Positions 17,343 through 25,734 of a stretch of DNA of 64,000 nucleotides are shown here, piece after piece. Numbering within the stretch: the stretch's first letter is position 1; each line of letters begins with the position of its first letter. The notes beneath the pieces were generated by a model that did not search any database, was not told the origin of the DNA, and saw only the letters and a program-made list of their open reading frames with translations. The position numbers were made by a program, and so were the translations under genes. Origin of the DNA: Aquabacter sp040755535 (GTDB lineage: Bacteria; Pseudomonadota; Alphaproteobacteria; Rhizobiales; Xanthobacteraceae); the NCBI GenBank assembly GCA_040755535.1, contig JBFMAV010000013.1, forward strand, positions 9,537-73,536, written 5' to 3'.

Positions 17343-17454
17343 GGGCACCTCCTGAAAATCGCGACGACGCCCCGCCCGGCGCATCCTTCCGCTTTATTTA
17401 GTCGAATGCGCGGAAAACGCGACCTTTGCAACTCGCCCCACGGGAGGCGGCGGC

Positions 17455-18636
17455 TCAGTCGATCTTTTCCACGAGCCCCGCGCCTTCGCCGCGCCAATGG
17501 CCGACGCCGGTCACCAGGACGCGGCGCGCCGCGCCCGCGCCGCGCTCCACCGGGTCGCCGGGGAGAGCGGGGAACAGCTCGCCCTTGGCGACGGTGAGGG
17601 CCGCCAGAGCAATGGCGGCGGGGAACTGCGCCTCGAAGCCGTGGCCGATGCGGTTGGTGATCGCGCGCACCGGAAGAGCCGAGGCCTGAAGCGCCTGCGC
17701 TTCCGCCTCGGTGGCGCCGCGCGCGCCGGTGGCTCCGGAGAGCACCGCGTCGGGGCGGGTCGTGTTCAGGAAATCCGTCACCTGCGCGGCGATGGAGCCT
17801 TCCTCGTCGCGTCGCGCCCGTTCCGACCAGACGCCGGTCAGTTTGGCGATGGGCGTGGCGCCGCGGGCGGTGGCATGCTCGGGCGATTCCAGCACCAGGA
17901 AAGCGCCCATGGAGCCGGAGGGGATGCCGGGCGCCTCGGTGCCGGAGAAGACCGGGCGGAACTGGCCGGTCATGCAGAAATCGTTCAGCGCATAGAGGAG
18001 CAGCATGTCCTCGCGCTCGGCATTGTAGGCGCCGCCCACGAGGCCGATCTCGCTCTGGCCGGCGGCGATGCGCGAATAGCCCACCCGGACCGCGTCCACG
18101 CCCGCGCTTTCCTCGCCCATGAAGGTGCGCGAGGAGCCGGTGACGCCATGCACGATGGAGATGTTGCCCGCCAGCAGATTGGAGAGCTGGGCCAGCGAGA
18201 GGGTCGGCCGCAGGTCCGCCAGCAGGCGCTCGTTGAGCAGCTTGCCGGGTTCGTTGGAGGCCAGCACGTCATTCAGGATGGCGGTGTCCACCTGATGGTC
18301 GCGCTCGCCGCCGCCCGCGCCCACCACCATGTCGGTGCGGCCCAGGATCTCGGCATTCTTGGCGATGCCGGCGCTGTCGAGCGCGAGCCCCGCCGTATAG
18401 GTGCCGATCCGCTGCCAGGTCTCCATCTGGCGCTGATCGCCCTTCTTGGGGATCTGCGCGTCATAGACCAGCTTGACCAGGGGATGGACCACATAGGGCG
18501 CGAAGCGTTCCGCGTCGGTCACCGGCGCGGCGCCGGCGGAGAGCGCCTGCCAATGGGCGTCCGGGCCTTCGCCCAGCGAGGAGACCAGGCCGATGCCGGT
18601 GATCCAGACGTCGCGCTTGCCCTCAGGCATCGACAT
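17455..18636 (-). CDS. fabF2XL: ketosynthase-like protein lacking the active-site Cys (chain-length-factor-like)
   Basis: Member of the FabF family with a degenerate active site. Aligning TFMGEESAGVDAVRVG with the usual TVSTACASGADAIRVG puts Glu176 at the nucleophilic Cys. The first catalytic His (AHGT) is also lost (SGATGARG), while the last GH motif (RIGHGFEAQFP) is kept. About 393 residues. Known chain length factors of type II polyketide synthases show the same loss, so a non-catalytic partner of FabF1XL that sets VLCFA length is plausible (inference). Start ambiguous: ATG at 18636 or 18630, both overlapping the fabZ stop. Confidence 0.88.
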   Translation of the reverse strand: MSMPEGKRDVWITGIGLVSSLGEGPDAHWQALSAGAAPVTDAERFAPYVVHPLVKLVYDAQIPKKGDQRQMETWQRIGTYTAGLALDSAGIAKNAEILGRTDMVVGAGGGERDHQVDTAILNDVLASNEPGKLLNERLLADLRPTLSLAQLSNLLAGNISIVHGVTGSSRTFMGEESAGVDAVRVGYSRIAAGQSEIGLVGGAYNAEREDMLLLYALNDFCMTGQFRPVFSGTEAPGIPSGSMGAFLVLESPEHATARGATPIAKLTGVWSERARRDEEGSIAAQVTDFLNTTRPDAVLSGATGARGATEAEAQALQASALPVRAITNRIGHGFEAQFPAAIALAALTVAKGELFPALPGDPVERGAGAARRVLVTGVGHWRGEGAGLVEKID

Positions 18637-19096
18637 AGTCCGCGACCGGGAACTGGACATGCTCGGCCACCTTGAGAACCACGCTCTTCATCCGGCCCTC
18701 GGGCCAGGACAGGACGCGGAAAGTGAGTTCCGCATTGCAGATGGGCTTGCCGTCGATCAGCGCGTGGGTCTTCGCCACCACGAAGCCGGAGCCCTCGTGC
18801 AGGATTTCCGAATGCAGGTCCAGATTCTGGCCCGGCACCACGAAGGTCCGCAGCTTCGCTTCCTTCACGGTCGCGAGGAAGGGCATCTTCTCGAAGCGGT
18901 TGCGGGCGAGCACCAGCCAGCCCGTTGTCTGCGCCATCGCCTCGATGAGCAGCACGCCGGGCATGATGGGATAGCCGGGGAAGTGCCCCTCGAAGATGGA
19001 GCTTTCCTCGGGCACGAGGCCCTGGCAGTGAATGGTTTTCAGGGCCGGATCGATGGCAACGATCCGGTCCACCATCTTGAAGACTTCGGGACGCAT
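18623..19096 (-). CDS. fabZXL: FabZ-type beta-hydroxyacyl-ACP dehydratase of the VLCFA cluster
   Basis: Dehydrates 3-hydroxyacyl chains on the carrier protein. The 157-residue hot-dog-fold product has the catalytic His38 in EGHFPGYPIMPG and Glu52 in LLIEAMAQ. A standard fabZ near lpxD/lpxA is expected elsewhere in the genome; this copy belongs to the acpXL unit by position, 16 bases after acpXL, and overlaps the next gene. Confidence 0.93.
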   Translation of the reverse strand: MRPEVFKMVDRIVAIDPALKTIHCQGLVPEESSIFEGHFPGYPIMPGVLLIEAMAQTTGWLVLARNRFEKMPFLATVKEAKLRTFVVPGQNLDLHSEILHEGSGFVVAKTHALIDGKPICNAELTFRVLSWPEGRMKSVVLKVAEHVQFPVADYVDA

Positions 19097-19112
19097 CAGG
19101 CCTGCCTGGCCC

Positions 19113-19394
19113 TCAGGCGGTCTTCGCAGCGACCAACTCGTCGATGCGCGCGCAGAGGTTCTTGAGGACGAAATACTGCTCGGTCGTCGCCTTGCCGTCG
19201 TTCACTTCCTGCGTCCACTGCTCCAGCGGCAGCTTGATGCCGAACGCCTTGTCGATGGCGAAGGCGATGTCGAGGAAGTCGAGGCTGTCGATGCCCAGGT
19301 CATCGATGGCATGGCTTTCCGGCGTGATCGTGTCGCGCGGGATGTCGCACGTTTCGGCGATGATGTTGGCGACCGTATCGAACGTCGAAGACAT
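19113..19394 (-). CDS. acpXL: acyl carrier protein AcpXL
   Basis: Dedicated carrier on which the 27-hydroxyoctacosanoate-type chain of rhizobial lipid A is built. The 93-residue product has the phosphopantetheine site Ser37 in LGIDSLDFLD and an extended C-terminus (ATTEQYFVLKNLCARIDELVAAK) that distinguishes AcpXL from the 78-residue housekeeping AcpP. It is the first gene of the operon acpXL-fabZ-fabF2-fabF1-SDR-adh2-lpxXL. The ATG at MSSTFDTV was chosen over longer frames that run into the leader. Confidence 0.95.
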   Translation of the reverse strand: MSSTFDTVANIIAETCDIPRDTITPESHAIDDLGIDSLDFLDIAFAIDKAFGIKLPLEQWTQEVNDGKATTEQYFVLKNLCARIDELVAAKTA

Positions 19395-19462
19395 GAATAC
19401 GCCTCTATGGTGCTCGGCTCTGCCCGCGGCTTGTCGCACCTGCGAGCGCTCGCGGCAAAGCC

Positions 19463-19483
19463 AAGGGCCGGCGGACGGCCCTT
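19463..19483 (-). terminator. weak hairpin between hisC and acpXL
   Basis: Stem AAGGGCC/GGCCCTT with a seven-base loop lies after hisC and before acpXL on the same strand. Only a short T-containing tract (GGCTTTG) follows, so it may be a weak terminator or a leader structure of the acpXL operon. Confidence 0.35.
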
Positions 19484-19571
19484 CGGATAGTCGTTGGCCC
19501 CTATAGCGAAGGTAGCCAGCGGTTTCAATGGCGGCGGTTCGCCGAAACGTCACAACCGCCCCCGATTGGCG

Positions 19572-20630
19572 TCACGGCTCAAGAATTTCGTGGAGGACGC
19601 CCACCAGCCGATCACACTCCGCGTCCGTCCCGACGGTGATGCGCAGGAATTCATCGATTCGCGGCCGCTTGAAATGGCGCACCAGGATGGCCTGTTCGCG
19701 CAGCTTGGCGGCCAGATCCGCCCCCGCATGGGCGGGATGGCGCGCGAACAGGAAATTGGCGGCGGAGGGCAGAACCTCGAACCCCATCTGACCAAGCGCC
19801 CCGGCGAGCCGCTCCCGGGTCGCGATCACCTTGCCGCAGGTGTCGGTGAACCAGTCCCCGTCCGAGATGGCGGCGGCCGCCCCGGCGAGGGCGAGGCGGT
19901 CGAGCGGATAGGAATTGAAGCTGTCCTTCACCCGCACCAGAGCCTCGATGAGGGGGCGCTGTCCCACCGCAAAGCCCGCCCGCAGGCCCGCGAGCGACCA
20001 CGCCTTGGAGAGGGTCTGGACCACCAGCAGGTTGGGATGGTCTTTCACCAAGGGAATGGCACTCTCGCCGCCGAAATCCACATAGGCCTCGTCCACCACC
20101 ACCATCTGGTCGGGATGGGCGGCGAGCAGCGCCGCGATCTGCGCGCGCGCCAAGGCGATGCCGGTCGGCGCGTTGGGATTGGGCAGGATGATGGCGCCGC
20201 AAGGCCGATCATAGTCCGACAGGCGGATGCGCAGACCCTCGTCCAGCGGCACCTCGGCATAGGAAATGCCGTAGAGGCCGCAATAGACCGGATAGAAGGA
20301 GTAGGTGATGTCCGGGAAGAGCAGCGGCCCCTCATGCTTCAGCAGCGCCTGGAAGGCGTGCGCCAGCACCTCGTCCGAGCCGTTGCCCACGAACACCTCA
20401 TCCTCGGCGACGGCGAACCGCTCCGCCACGGCGGCGCGCAGCACATGGCCGGTCGGCTCGGGATAGAGGCGCAGGTTCGCCATCTCGGCCGCGATCGCCT
20501 CGGCGACGCGCGGGGAGGGCGGATAGGGGTTTTCATTGGTGTTGAGCTTGATCAGGCCCGCCATGCGCGGCTGCTCGCCGGGCACATAGGGCGTCAAGGT
20601 CTCGACCACGGGGCTCCAGAAGCGGGACAT
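19572..20630 (-). CDS. hisC: histidinol-phosphate aminotransferase
   Basis: PLP enzyme that converts imidazole-acetol phosphate to histidinol phosphate; some paralogs also use aromatic amino acids. The 352-residue class II aminotransferase has LNTNENPYPPSP, VGNGSDEVL, ILPNPNAPTG, the VVDEAYVDF Asp180, and the PLP-binding Lys209 in QTLSKAWSLAGLRAG. It is outside any his operon, as HisC copies often are. The start at MSRFWSP removes an unconserved nine-residue extension. Confidence 0.93.
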   Translation of the reverse strand: MSRFWSPVVETLTPYVPGEQPRMAGLIKLNTNENPYPPSPRVAEAIAAEMANLRLYPEPTGHVLRAAVAERFAVAEDEVFVGNGSDEVLAHAFQALLKHEGPLLFPDITYSFYPVYCGLYGISYAEVPLDEGLRIRLSDYDRPCGAIILPNPNAPTGIALARAQIAALLAAHPDQMVVVDEAYVDFGGESAIPLVKDHPNLLVVQTLSKAWSLAGLRAGFAVGQRPLIEALVRVKDSFNSYPLDRLALAGAAAAISDGDWFTDTCGKVIATRERLAGALGQMGFEVLPSAANFLFARHPAHAGADLAAKLREQAILVRHFKRPRIDEFLRITVGTDAECDRLVGVLHEILEP

Positions 20631-20780
20631 GGGGCACTCGAATGTCTGGCAGGGCACGCGCGCGCGTCACGGCAACCGTGCCGGCGCTTCGGCCACTTCG
20701 GTTCCTGTAGCACAGGCGCAGGCCAGGGCCAGAGGGCGGTTTGACCAATCCAGCGCCGCTGAGAGGCCGGGCGGCGGCGA

Positions 20781-21554
20781 TCAGTCCGGAGGCGGGGTCG
20801 GAGCCGTCTTGGGTGCGGTGCTTCGGGGCCGGCGGGCCGGCGCGCGGCGCGCGGCCTTCGGCGGGTCACTTTTGCGTACCGCGAAACGCATGAAGGCCGC
20901 GGGCACCAGCCCCAGCAGGACCAGGGCCGCGGACACAGGGACGTCGCCCACATATCCGTGGCGCGCCGCCAGCAGCAGCGCGAGCGAGAGGCCGCCGGTG
21001 AAAAGCGCGGCTGCGAGAATCGCGGCGAAGACACGTGGCCCCGCGCCGTGACGGGCGCCGGCCACGAGAAAGCTCCAGACCGCAAGCGGCAACATCAGGA
21101 GGGCCGAGGCAAGTCCCGGATTGTAGCGCGCGAGCCCCAGGCCCGCCCCGATGTGCAGGATCAGATTGCCGAGCGGCACCGCGAACACGGTGAGGCCGAA
21201 CAAAGGATGGCGGGGGGCAGCGAGGATTGCGATCAGGCCCGCGATCCACACCGTGCCGACATTGTAGGCGGTCAGGAAGGCGACCGGCACCGGGCACGCG
21301 ACCGCGTCGCGAAATCCGAATCCCGTGCACAGCAGGCTGAGCAGGGCCGAAGGGCGGCCCGACAGGTCGATGCCGCTTTCCTCGAATTGATGCAGCAGGG
21401 TGAGGGCGAAGGCGGCGAAAGCGAGCCATGCGCTGTCCTGCCATCGCGGGCTGCGCCGGTCGGCAACGAGGGAATCGCCGGCGACCAGCAACAGGAAAAG
21501 CATGCCGGCGGCGCCGAGCCCTACCCAGGGCCAAAGTGTTGCGAACGAAACCAT
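20781..21554 (-). CDS. HXXEE domain-containing integral membrane protein
   Basis: A 257-residue protein with about six to seven hydrophobic segments and the name-giving HxxEE signature His55-Glu58-Glu59 (LLHQFEES). A second conserved His follows in LILHIGAGL. It ends in a basic, Pro/Ala-rich cytoplasmic tail (KAARRAPARRPRS). The family is predicted to be membrane-bound and possibly metal-dependent, but has no established function. A GAGGGCGGG tract precedes the ATG. It stands alone between hisC and the GntR regulator. Confidence 0.8.
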   Translation of the reverse strand: MVSFATLWPWVGLGAAGMLFLLLVAGDSLVADRRSPRWQDSAWLAFAAFALTLLHQFEESGIDLSGRPSALLSLLCTGFGFRDAVACPVPVAFLTAYNVGTVWIAGLIAILAAPRHPLFGLTVFAVPLGNLILHIGAGLGLARYNPGLASALLMLPLAVWSFLVAGARHGAGPRVFAAILAAALFTGGLSLALLLAARHGYVGDVPVSAALVLLGLVPAAFMRFAVRKSDPPKAARRAPARRPRSTAPKTAPTPPPD

Positions 21555-21718
21555 GGCCCGCCCTCGCTTCGCCGCGCATGCGCAGCGCGGCGTGCGCCAT
21601 CATGGTGCGGGAATGTTTCTGAACCGCAAAGGCCCGGGATCTCGCGTTCGATCCCGGCCACGCGCCGCGCCGGAGCAAAGATCGGGCGGGTCACCGTTGG
21701 GAGCGCGGATTGCCCCGA

Positions 21719-22459
21719 TCAACTCGCATCCGCGCCATGAGAGGAGGAAAGCGGCTCCAGAACGCGGCGCGCGAGATCCAGCGTTCGCGCATAATGGTTG
21801 GAAAGGGCATGGGCCGCCGCCTCCGGATCACGGTCCATCGCGGCCTCGAACAGGGCCTGATGCTCGGAATGCGCGTCCCGCTCACCACCCTCCGGCGCCG
21901 CACGGGCCAGGGCACGGTAACGTTCCGATTGTTCGAACAAAGTGCGCTGAATCCGCATCATCCAGGCCAGCCCGCACCCCGACAGAAGCGACTCATGAAA
22001 CGCAAAATGCAGATCCGCCCAGCTTCCGTCGTGGGGAGATGCCTGGCGGGCCAGCGCATAGGGCACCTGGCGCAGGGCATCCCACGCGCCGCGCACCCGC
22101 GCCTCCCACTCCCGGTCGCCCTCCCGCACCGCGTGGCGCAGAGCAAGGGTCTCGATCTCGATCCGGGTGCGGGTGAGGTCTTCAAGGTCCTGAAGGTCCA
22201 GTGGCGTGACCCGGAAGCCACGTTGGTCCTCGCTCTGCACGAAACCATCGGCCACCAGCCGGGACAGGGCTTCGCGCACGGCCGACAGGCTGACGTCGAA
22301 CCGCTTGGCCAGCACGGCGATGGGCAGCTTCTCCCCCGGCGGCAAGCGGCAGGTGAGAATATCCGCCCGGAGCGAGGCATGCACGGCGGACGTGAGCGAG
22401 CGCACCGGGGCCATGGGGGCCGTGATACCGGTGGATCGGTGAGGCGTCGGTCCCTGCAT
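21719..22459 (-). CDS. GntR family regulator with FCD effector domain
   Basis: A 246-residue FadR-subfamily regulator. The winged HTH (about residues 20-88: LRADILTCRLPPGEKLPIAVLAKRF, VSLSAVREALSRLVADGFV) is followed by the all-helical FCD domain, with metal/effector-binding residues likely in LHFAFHESLL and EHQALFEAA. It is divergent from the FAH-family gene, the usual arrangement for a regulator and its catabolic target. Its ligand is therefore probably the substrate or product of that enzyme (inference). GGGGAG lies eight bases before the ATG. Confidence 0.9.
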   Translation of the reverse strand: MQGPTPHRSTGITAPMAPVRSLTSAVHASLRADILTCRLPPGEKLPIAVLAKRFDVSLSAVREALSRLVADGFVQSEDQRGFRVTPLDLQDLEDLTRTRIEIETLALRHAVREGDREWEARVRGAWDALRQVPYALARQASPHDGSWADLHFAFHESLLSGCGLAWMMRIQRTLFEQSERYRALARAAPEGGERDAHSEHQALFEAAMDRDPEAAAHALSNHYARTLDLARRVLEPLSSSHGADAS

Positions 22460-22675
22460 TCAAAAGCTCCCCGCTGACCTGTCTCTCAGCCCATGCCCCG
22501 CCTGGACAGCGATGGCAAGGGTCGCCCTGCGCCCGAACGCAAACGTGTGAATCCGTGGCTGTGGATAAAAAATCGATTCTCAAGCAGCGCGATGTTGCGC
22601 GGCAATAGTTTGGCGTGCAGACAACGCTTGCAGTCCACCCGGTTTCATGCCGGATCGATTTTCATGGAGATGTTC
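22460..22675. promoter_or_regulatory. divergent promoter region of the GntR and FAH-family genes
   Basis: A 216-base shared regulatory gap. The segments AAAATCGAT (22568-22576) and ATCGATTTT (22654-22662) are inverted copies 77 bases apart and flank the central part. They could mark operator sites for the GntR protein, but the motif is short and no typical FadR-type operator was identified. Confidence 0.35.
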
Positions 22676-23524
22676 ATGCGTTTGATGATGGTTCGCTCGG
22701 CCGAAGGCCCGGCCTTGGGCCTTGTCGAGGGGGAGAGCGTCACGCTTTTGCCGGGCCGCACCCTGCGCGCGGTGGTCGCCGGTGGTGCCGCTGAACTGGC
22801 GCAGGTCGCGACTGCGGCCGCCGCAGCGCCGTCATCCGCCCGCATCCCGCTTGCGCAGGCTGTCGCCGCCCAGCCGTTCGAAGGCCAGGGCAAGTTCGTC
22901 TGCGTCGGCCTCAATTTCACGGACCATGCGAAGGAAGGGGGCAACCCGATCCCCGATTATCCCGCCCTGTTCCTGCGGGTGGGCTCCTCGCTGATCGCGC
23001 ACGGCGAGCCCATGATCTGCCCCAACGCCTCCCATACGCTGGATTATGAGGCGGAACTGACCATCGTCATCGGCAAGGGCGGGCGGCATATTCCACAGGC
23101 CGAGGCCCTCGACCATGTGTTCGGCTACACGATGTTCAATGACGGCAGCGTGCGCGCCTATCAGCGCAAGTCCACCCAATGGACGGCGGGCAAGAATTTC
23201 GACGCGACCGGCCCGGTCGGCCCGGTGGTCGTGACGGCGGACGAACTGCCGCCCGGCGCGACGGGGCTGCGCATCCGCTCCGTCCTCAACGGTCAGGTGA
23301 TGCAGGACGGGACGACGGACGACTTCATCTTCTCGGTCGCCCAGGTGGTCGCCATCGTGTCGGAGATCATGACGCTGGAGCCGGGGGACATGATCGCCAC
23401 CGGCACGCCGGCCGGCGTCGGCTATCCGCGCACGCCGCCCGTGTTCCTGAAGCCGGGCGACGAGATCGTGGTGGAGATCGAGGGCGTCGGCCGCCTCGTC
23501 AATCCCGTGGTCGCGGAGGCCTGA
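22676..23524 (+). CDS. fumarylacetoacetate hydrolase family protein
   Basis: C-C bond hydrolase or decarboxylase of the FAH superfamily (ureidoglycolate lyase / 2-hydroxyhepta-diene-dioate isomerase type). The 282-residue product has a short N-terminal domain and the FAH core: VGLNFTDHAKE near residue 78, metal ligands Glu125 and Glu127 (DYEAEL) and Asp156 (FNDGSVRAYQ), and the GDMIATGTPAGVG motif. GGAGA six bases before the ATG supports the start at MRLMMVRS over an ATG 12 bases earlier. The divergent GntR gene suggests inducible catabolism of an organic acid; the exact substrate is not determined by sequence. Confidence 0.88.
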   Translation: MRLMMVRSAEGPALGLVEGESVTLLPGRTLRAVVAGGAAELAQVATAAAAAPSSARIPLAQAVAAQPFEGQGKFVCVGLNFTDHAKEGGNPIPDYPALFLRVGSSLIAHGEPMICPNASHTLDYEAELTIVIGKGGRHIPQAEALDHVFGYTMFNDGSVRAYQRKSTQWTAGKNFDATGPVGPVVVTADELPPGATGLRIRSVLNGQVMQDGTTDDFIFSVAQVVAIVSEIMTLEPGDMIATGTPAGVGYPRTPPVFLKPGDEIVVEIEGVGRLVNPVVAEA

Positions 23525-23537
23525 TCCCGGACCAAAA

Positions 23538-23566
23538 CGTCATGGCCGGCGCCGCCGGCCATGACG
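23538..23566. repeat. perfect 29-base palindrome between convergent genes
   Basis: Stem CGTCATGGCCGG/CCGGCCATGACG with a CGCCG loop lies between the FAH-family gene and enolase. It shares its outer 12 bases with the REP pair at 15.9 kb and probably is a solo member of that family. It may also block read-through, although no T tract follows. Confidence 0.75.
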
Positions 23567-23576
23567 GGTGGCACGA

Positions 23577-24860
23577 TCAGGCGAGCGCCTTCAGCGCGGC
23601 CTTGCCGGCATATTTGGCCGCATCGCCCAGTTCCTGCTCGATGCGCAGAAGCTGGTTGTACTTGGCGGTGCGGTCCGAGCGGGCGAGCGAGCCGGTCTTG
23701 ATCTGTCCGCAATTGGTCGCGACCGCGAGGTCGGCGATGGTCGCGTCCTCGGTCTCGCCGGAGCGGTGGGACATGACGGCGCGATAGCCGGCCTTGTGGG
23801 CCATTTCCACCGCATCCAGCGTCTCGGTGAGCGAGCCGATCTGGTTCACCTTCACCAAGATCGCATTGCCGGTGGCTTCCTTGATCCCGCGCGAGAGACG
23901 CGAGACATTGGTGACGAACAGATCGTCGCCCACCAGCTGGCACTTCGAGCCGATCGTGTCGGTGAGCAGCTTCCAGCCCGCCCAGTCGTCCTCGGACATG
24001 CCGTCCTCGATGGTGACGATGGGATAGGCGCCAACGAGGCTCGCGAGATACTGAACCTGCGCCTCGATATCGCGCACCTTGCCCTCGCCCTCATAATGAT
24101 AGGCGCCGTTCTTGAAGAATTCGGTGGCGGCACAGTCGAGGCCGATGAACACGTCCTGGCCGGGCTTGAAGCCGGCCTTCTCGATGGCGCCCATCACGAA
24201 GTCCAGCGCCGCCTCGGCGGAGGCGAGGTTCGGGGCAAATCCGCCCTCATCGCCCACATTGGTGTTGTGGCCGGCGTCCTTCAGGCCCTTCTTCAGAGTG
24301 TGGAAGATTTCCGCGCCCCAGCGCAGGCCCTCGCGGAAGCTGTCCGCGCCGGCCGGCAGGATCATGAATTCCTGGAAGTCGATCGGATTGTCCGCATGGG
24401 CGCCGCCATTGACGATGTTCATCATGGGCACCGGCAGGGTGCGGGCGTTCACGCCGCCCACATAGCGGTAGAGCGGCAGAGCGGCGGCCTGCGCGGCGGC
24501 CTTGGCCACGGCGAGCGACACGCCGAGAATGGCGTTGGCGCCGATGCGCGCCTTGTTGGGCGTGCCGTCCAGGGCGATGAGGGTCTGGTCGATCTTCACC
24601 TGGTCCTCGGCGTCGAAGCCGCCGATGGCGTCGAAGATCTCGCCATTCACCGCGTCCACGGCCTTCTCGACACCCTTGCCGAGATAGCGGCCCTTGTCGC
24701 CGTCGCGCAGTTCCACCGCCTCATGGGCGCCGGTGGAAGCGCCAGAGGGCACGGCGGCGCGGCCGAGCGCGCCGTCTTCCAGCAGCACGTCCACCTCCAC
24801 CGTGGGATTGCCACGGCTGTCGAGGATTTCACGGCCGATAATATCGACGATGGCGGTCAT
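23577..24860 (-). CDS. eno: enolase (phosphopyruvate hydratase)
   Basis: Interconverts 2-phosphoglycerate and phosphoenolpyruvate in glycolysis/gluconeogenesis; also a typical degradosome component. The 427-residue protein is full length, with DIIGREILDSRGNPTVEVD at the N-terminus, SGASTGAHEA, NVGDEGGFAPN, the metal site in IGLDCAATEF, IEDGMSEDD and GDDLFVTN, and the C-terminal signature VKVNQIGSLTET plus SHRSGETED. GGGAAGG precedes the ATG. It is a single-gene unit divergent from queF. Confidence 0.98.
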   Translation of the reverse strand: MTAIVDIIGREILDSRGNPTVEVDVLLEDGALGRAAVPSGASTGAHEAVELRDGDKGRYLGKGVEKAVDAVNGEIFDAIGGFDAEDQVKIDQTLIALDGTPNKARIGANAILGVSLAVAKAAAQAAALPLYRYVGGVNARTLPVPMMNIVNGGAHADNPIDFQEFMILPAGADSFREGLRWGAEIFHTLKKGLKDAGHNTNVGDEGGFAPNLASAEAALDFVMGAIEKAGFKPGQDVFIGLDCAATEFFKNGAYHYEGEGKVRDIEAQVQYLASLVGAYPIVTIEDGMSEDDWAGWKLLTDTIGSKCQLVGDDLFVTNVSRLSRGIKEATGNAILVKVNQIGSLTETLDAVEMAHKAGYRAVMSHRSGETEDATIADLAVATNCGQIKTGSLARSDRTAKYNQLLRIEQELGDAAKYAGKAALKALA

Positions 24861-25035
24861 GGAACGTGCCTTCCCTTTTCTCGCATGGCGCGGAGCGGCG
24901 CAGGCTTCCGCGTTCGGCGCCGCTTCTAGCGCGTCGGCGGCGGAAAGCGAAGGGGCACCCTGCCGCGCACGCCGTTCCCCTGCGGCGCCAAGGCGGCTAT
25001 TTTCGCGCCCGACCTCTCTTCCCGAAGGATCCCCC

Positions 25036-25488
25036 ATGACCGAGAGCGAGCTTCAGCTCGGCCGCATGGCCGCGCTGCCAGTCGACCCCGAGGCCGCCGT
25101 CCTCGACAAGGTGCCGAACCCGCACCCCGACACGGACTATGTGGCGCGCTTCACCTGCCCGGAATTCACCTCGCTCTGCCCGGTGACCGGCCAGCCGGAT
25201 TTCGCCCATCTGGTGATCGACTATGTGCCCGACCTCCATCTGGTGGAATCCAAGTCGCTGAAGCTTTATCTCGGCGCCTTCCGCAACCATGGGGCGTTCC
25301 ACGAGGATTGCACGGTGGCCATCGGCAAGCGGCTGGTCGCCTTGCTCGCGCCGCGCTACCTGCGCATCGGCGGATATTGGTATCCCAGGGGGGGGATCCC
25401 CATCGATGTTTTCTGGCAGACGGGCGCGCCGCCCGCCGGCATCTGGCTGCCCGATCCGGGCGTCGCGCCCTATCGCGGGCGCGGCTAG
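25036..25488 (+). CDS. queF: NADPH-dependent 7-cyano-7-deazaguanine reductase (preQ1 synthase)
   Basis: Reduces preQ0 to preQ1 in queuosine tRNA modification. The 150-residue unimodular QueF has the catalytic Cys48 (FTSLCPVTGQPDF) and Asp55, and the NADPH/substrate motif ESKSLKLYLGAFRNHGAFHEDC. The start was placed at MTESELQ after the enolase leader; a longer frame would overlap the enolase promoter. It is immediately followed by a dispersed palindromic repeat. Confidence 0.96.
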   Translation: MTESELQLGRMAALPVDPEAAVLDKVPNPHPDTDYVARFTCPEFTSLCPVTGQPDFAHLVIDYVPDLHLVESKSLKLYLGAFRNHGAFHEDCTVAIGKRLVALLAPRYLRIGGYWYPRGGIPIDVFWQTGAPPAGIWLPDPGVAPYRGRG

Positions 25489-25640
25489 AGCATGCGCCGA
25501 TCAGCCTGCACCGCAGGCAGATCGGATCACGCATTCTCTATCAATAGTTTAGAGACGGATTCACCGATCAGGTTGATTCAACCTGATCGGAAACGACAGC
25601 TAGGGCAGGTTCCGATCTGATGAGATCGCCATCAGATCGG
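25487..25640. repeat. dispersed intergenic repeat with nested hairpins
   Basis: The element starts at TAGAGCATGCGCCG and includes the tract AGTTTAGAGACGGATTCA (near 25546-25563), both shared with a reverse copy near 50.5 kb. Its right part holds two perfect hairpins: CCGATCAGGTT/AACCTGATCGG (25564-25590, loop GATTC) and CCGATCTGAT/ATCAGATCGG (25612-25640). It fills most of the gap between queF and the DUF1835 gene; the remaining 95 bases show nothing clear. Confidence 0.8.
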
Positions 25641-25734
25641 TGATTCGGTCTTTTGAGGGATCTGCTTGCATTGCCGGCCGATTAGGTCACGCTCTCCTGC
25701 AACGAGACGGGAAACGCAGGCCGGCGAGGCGCAG

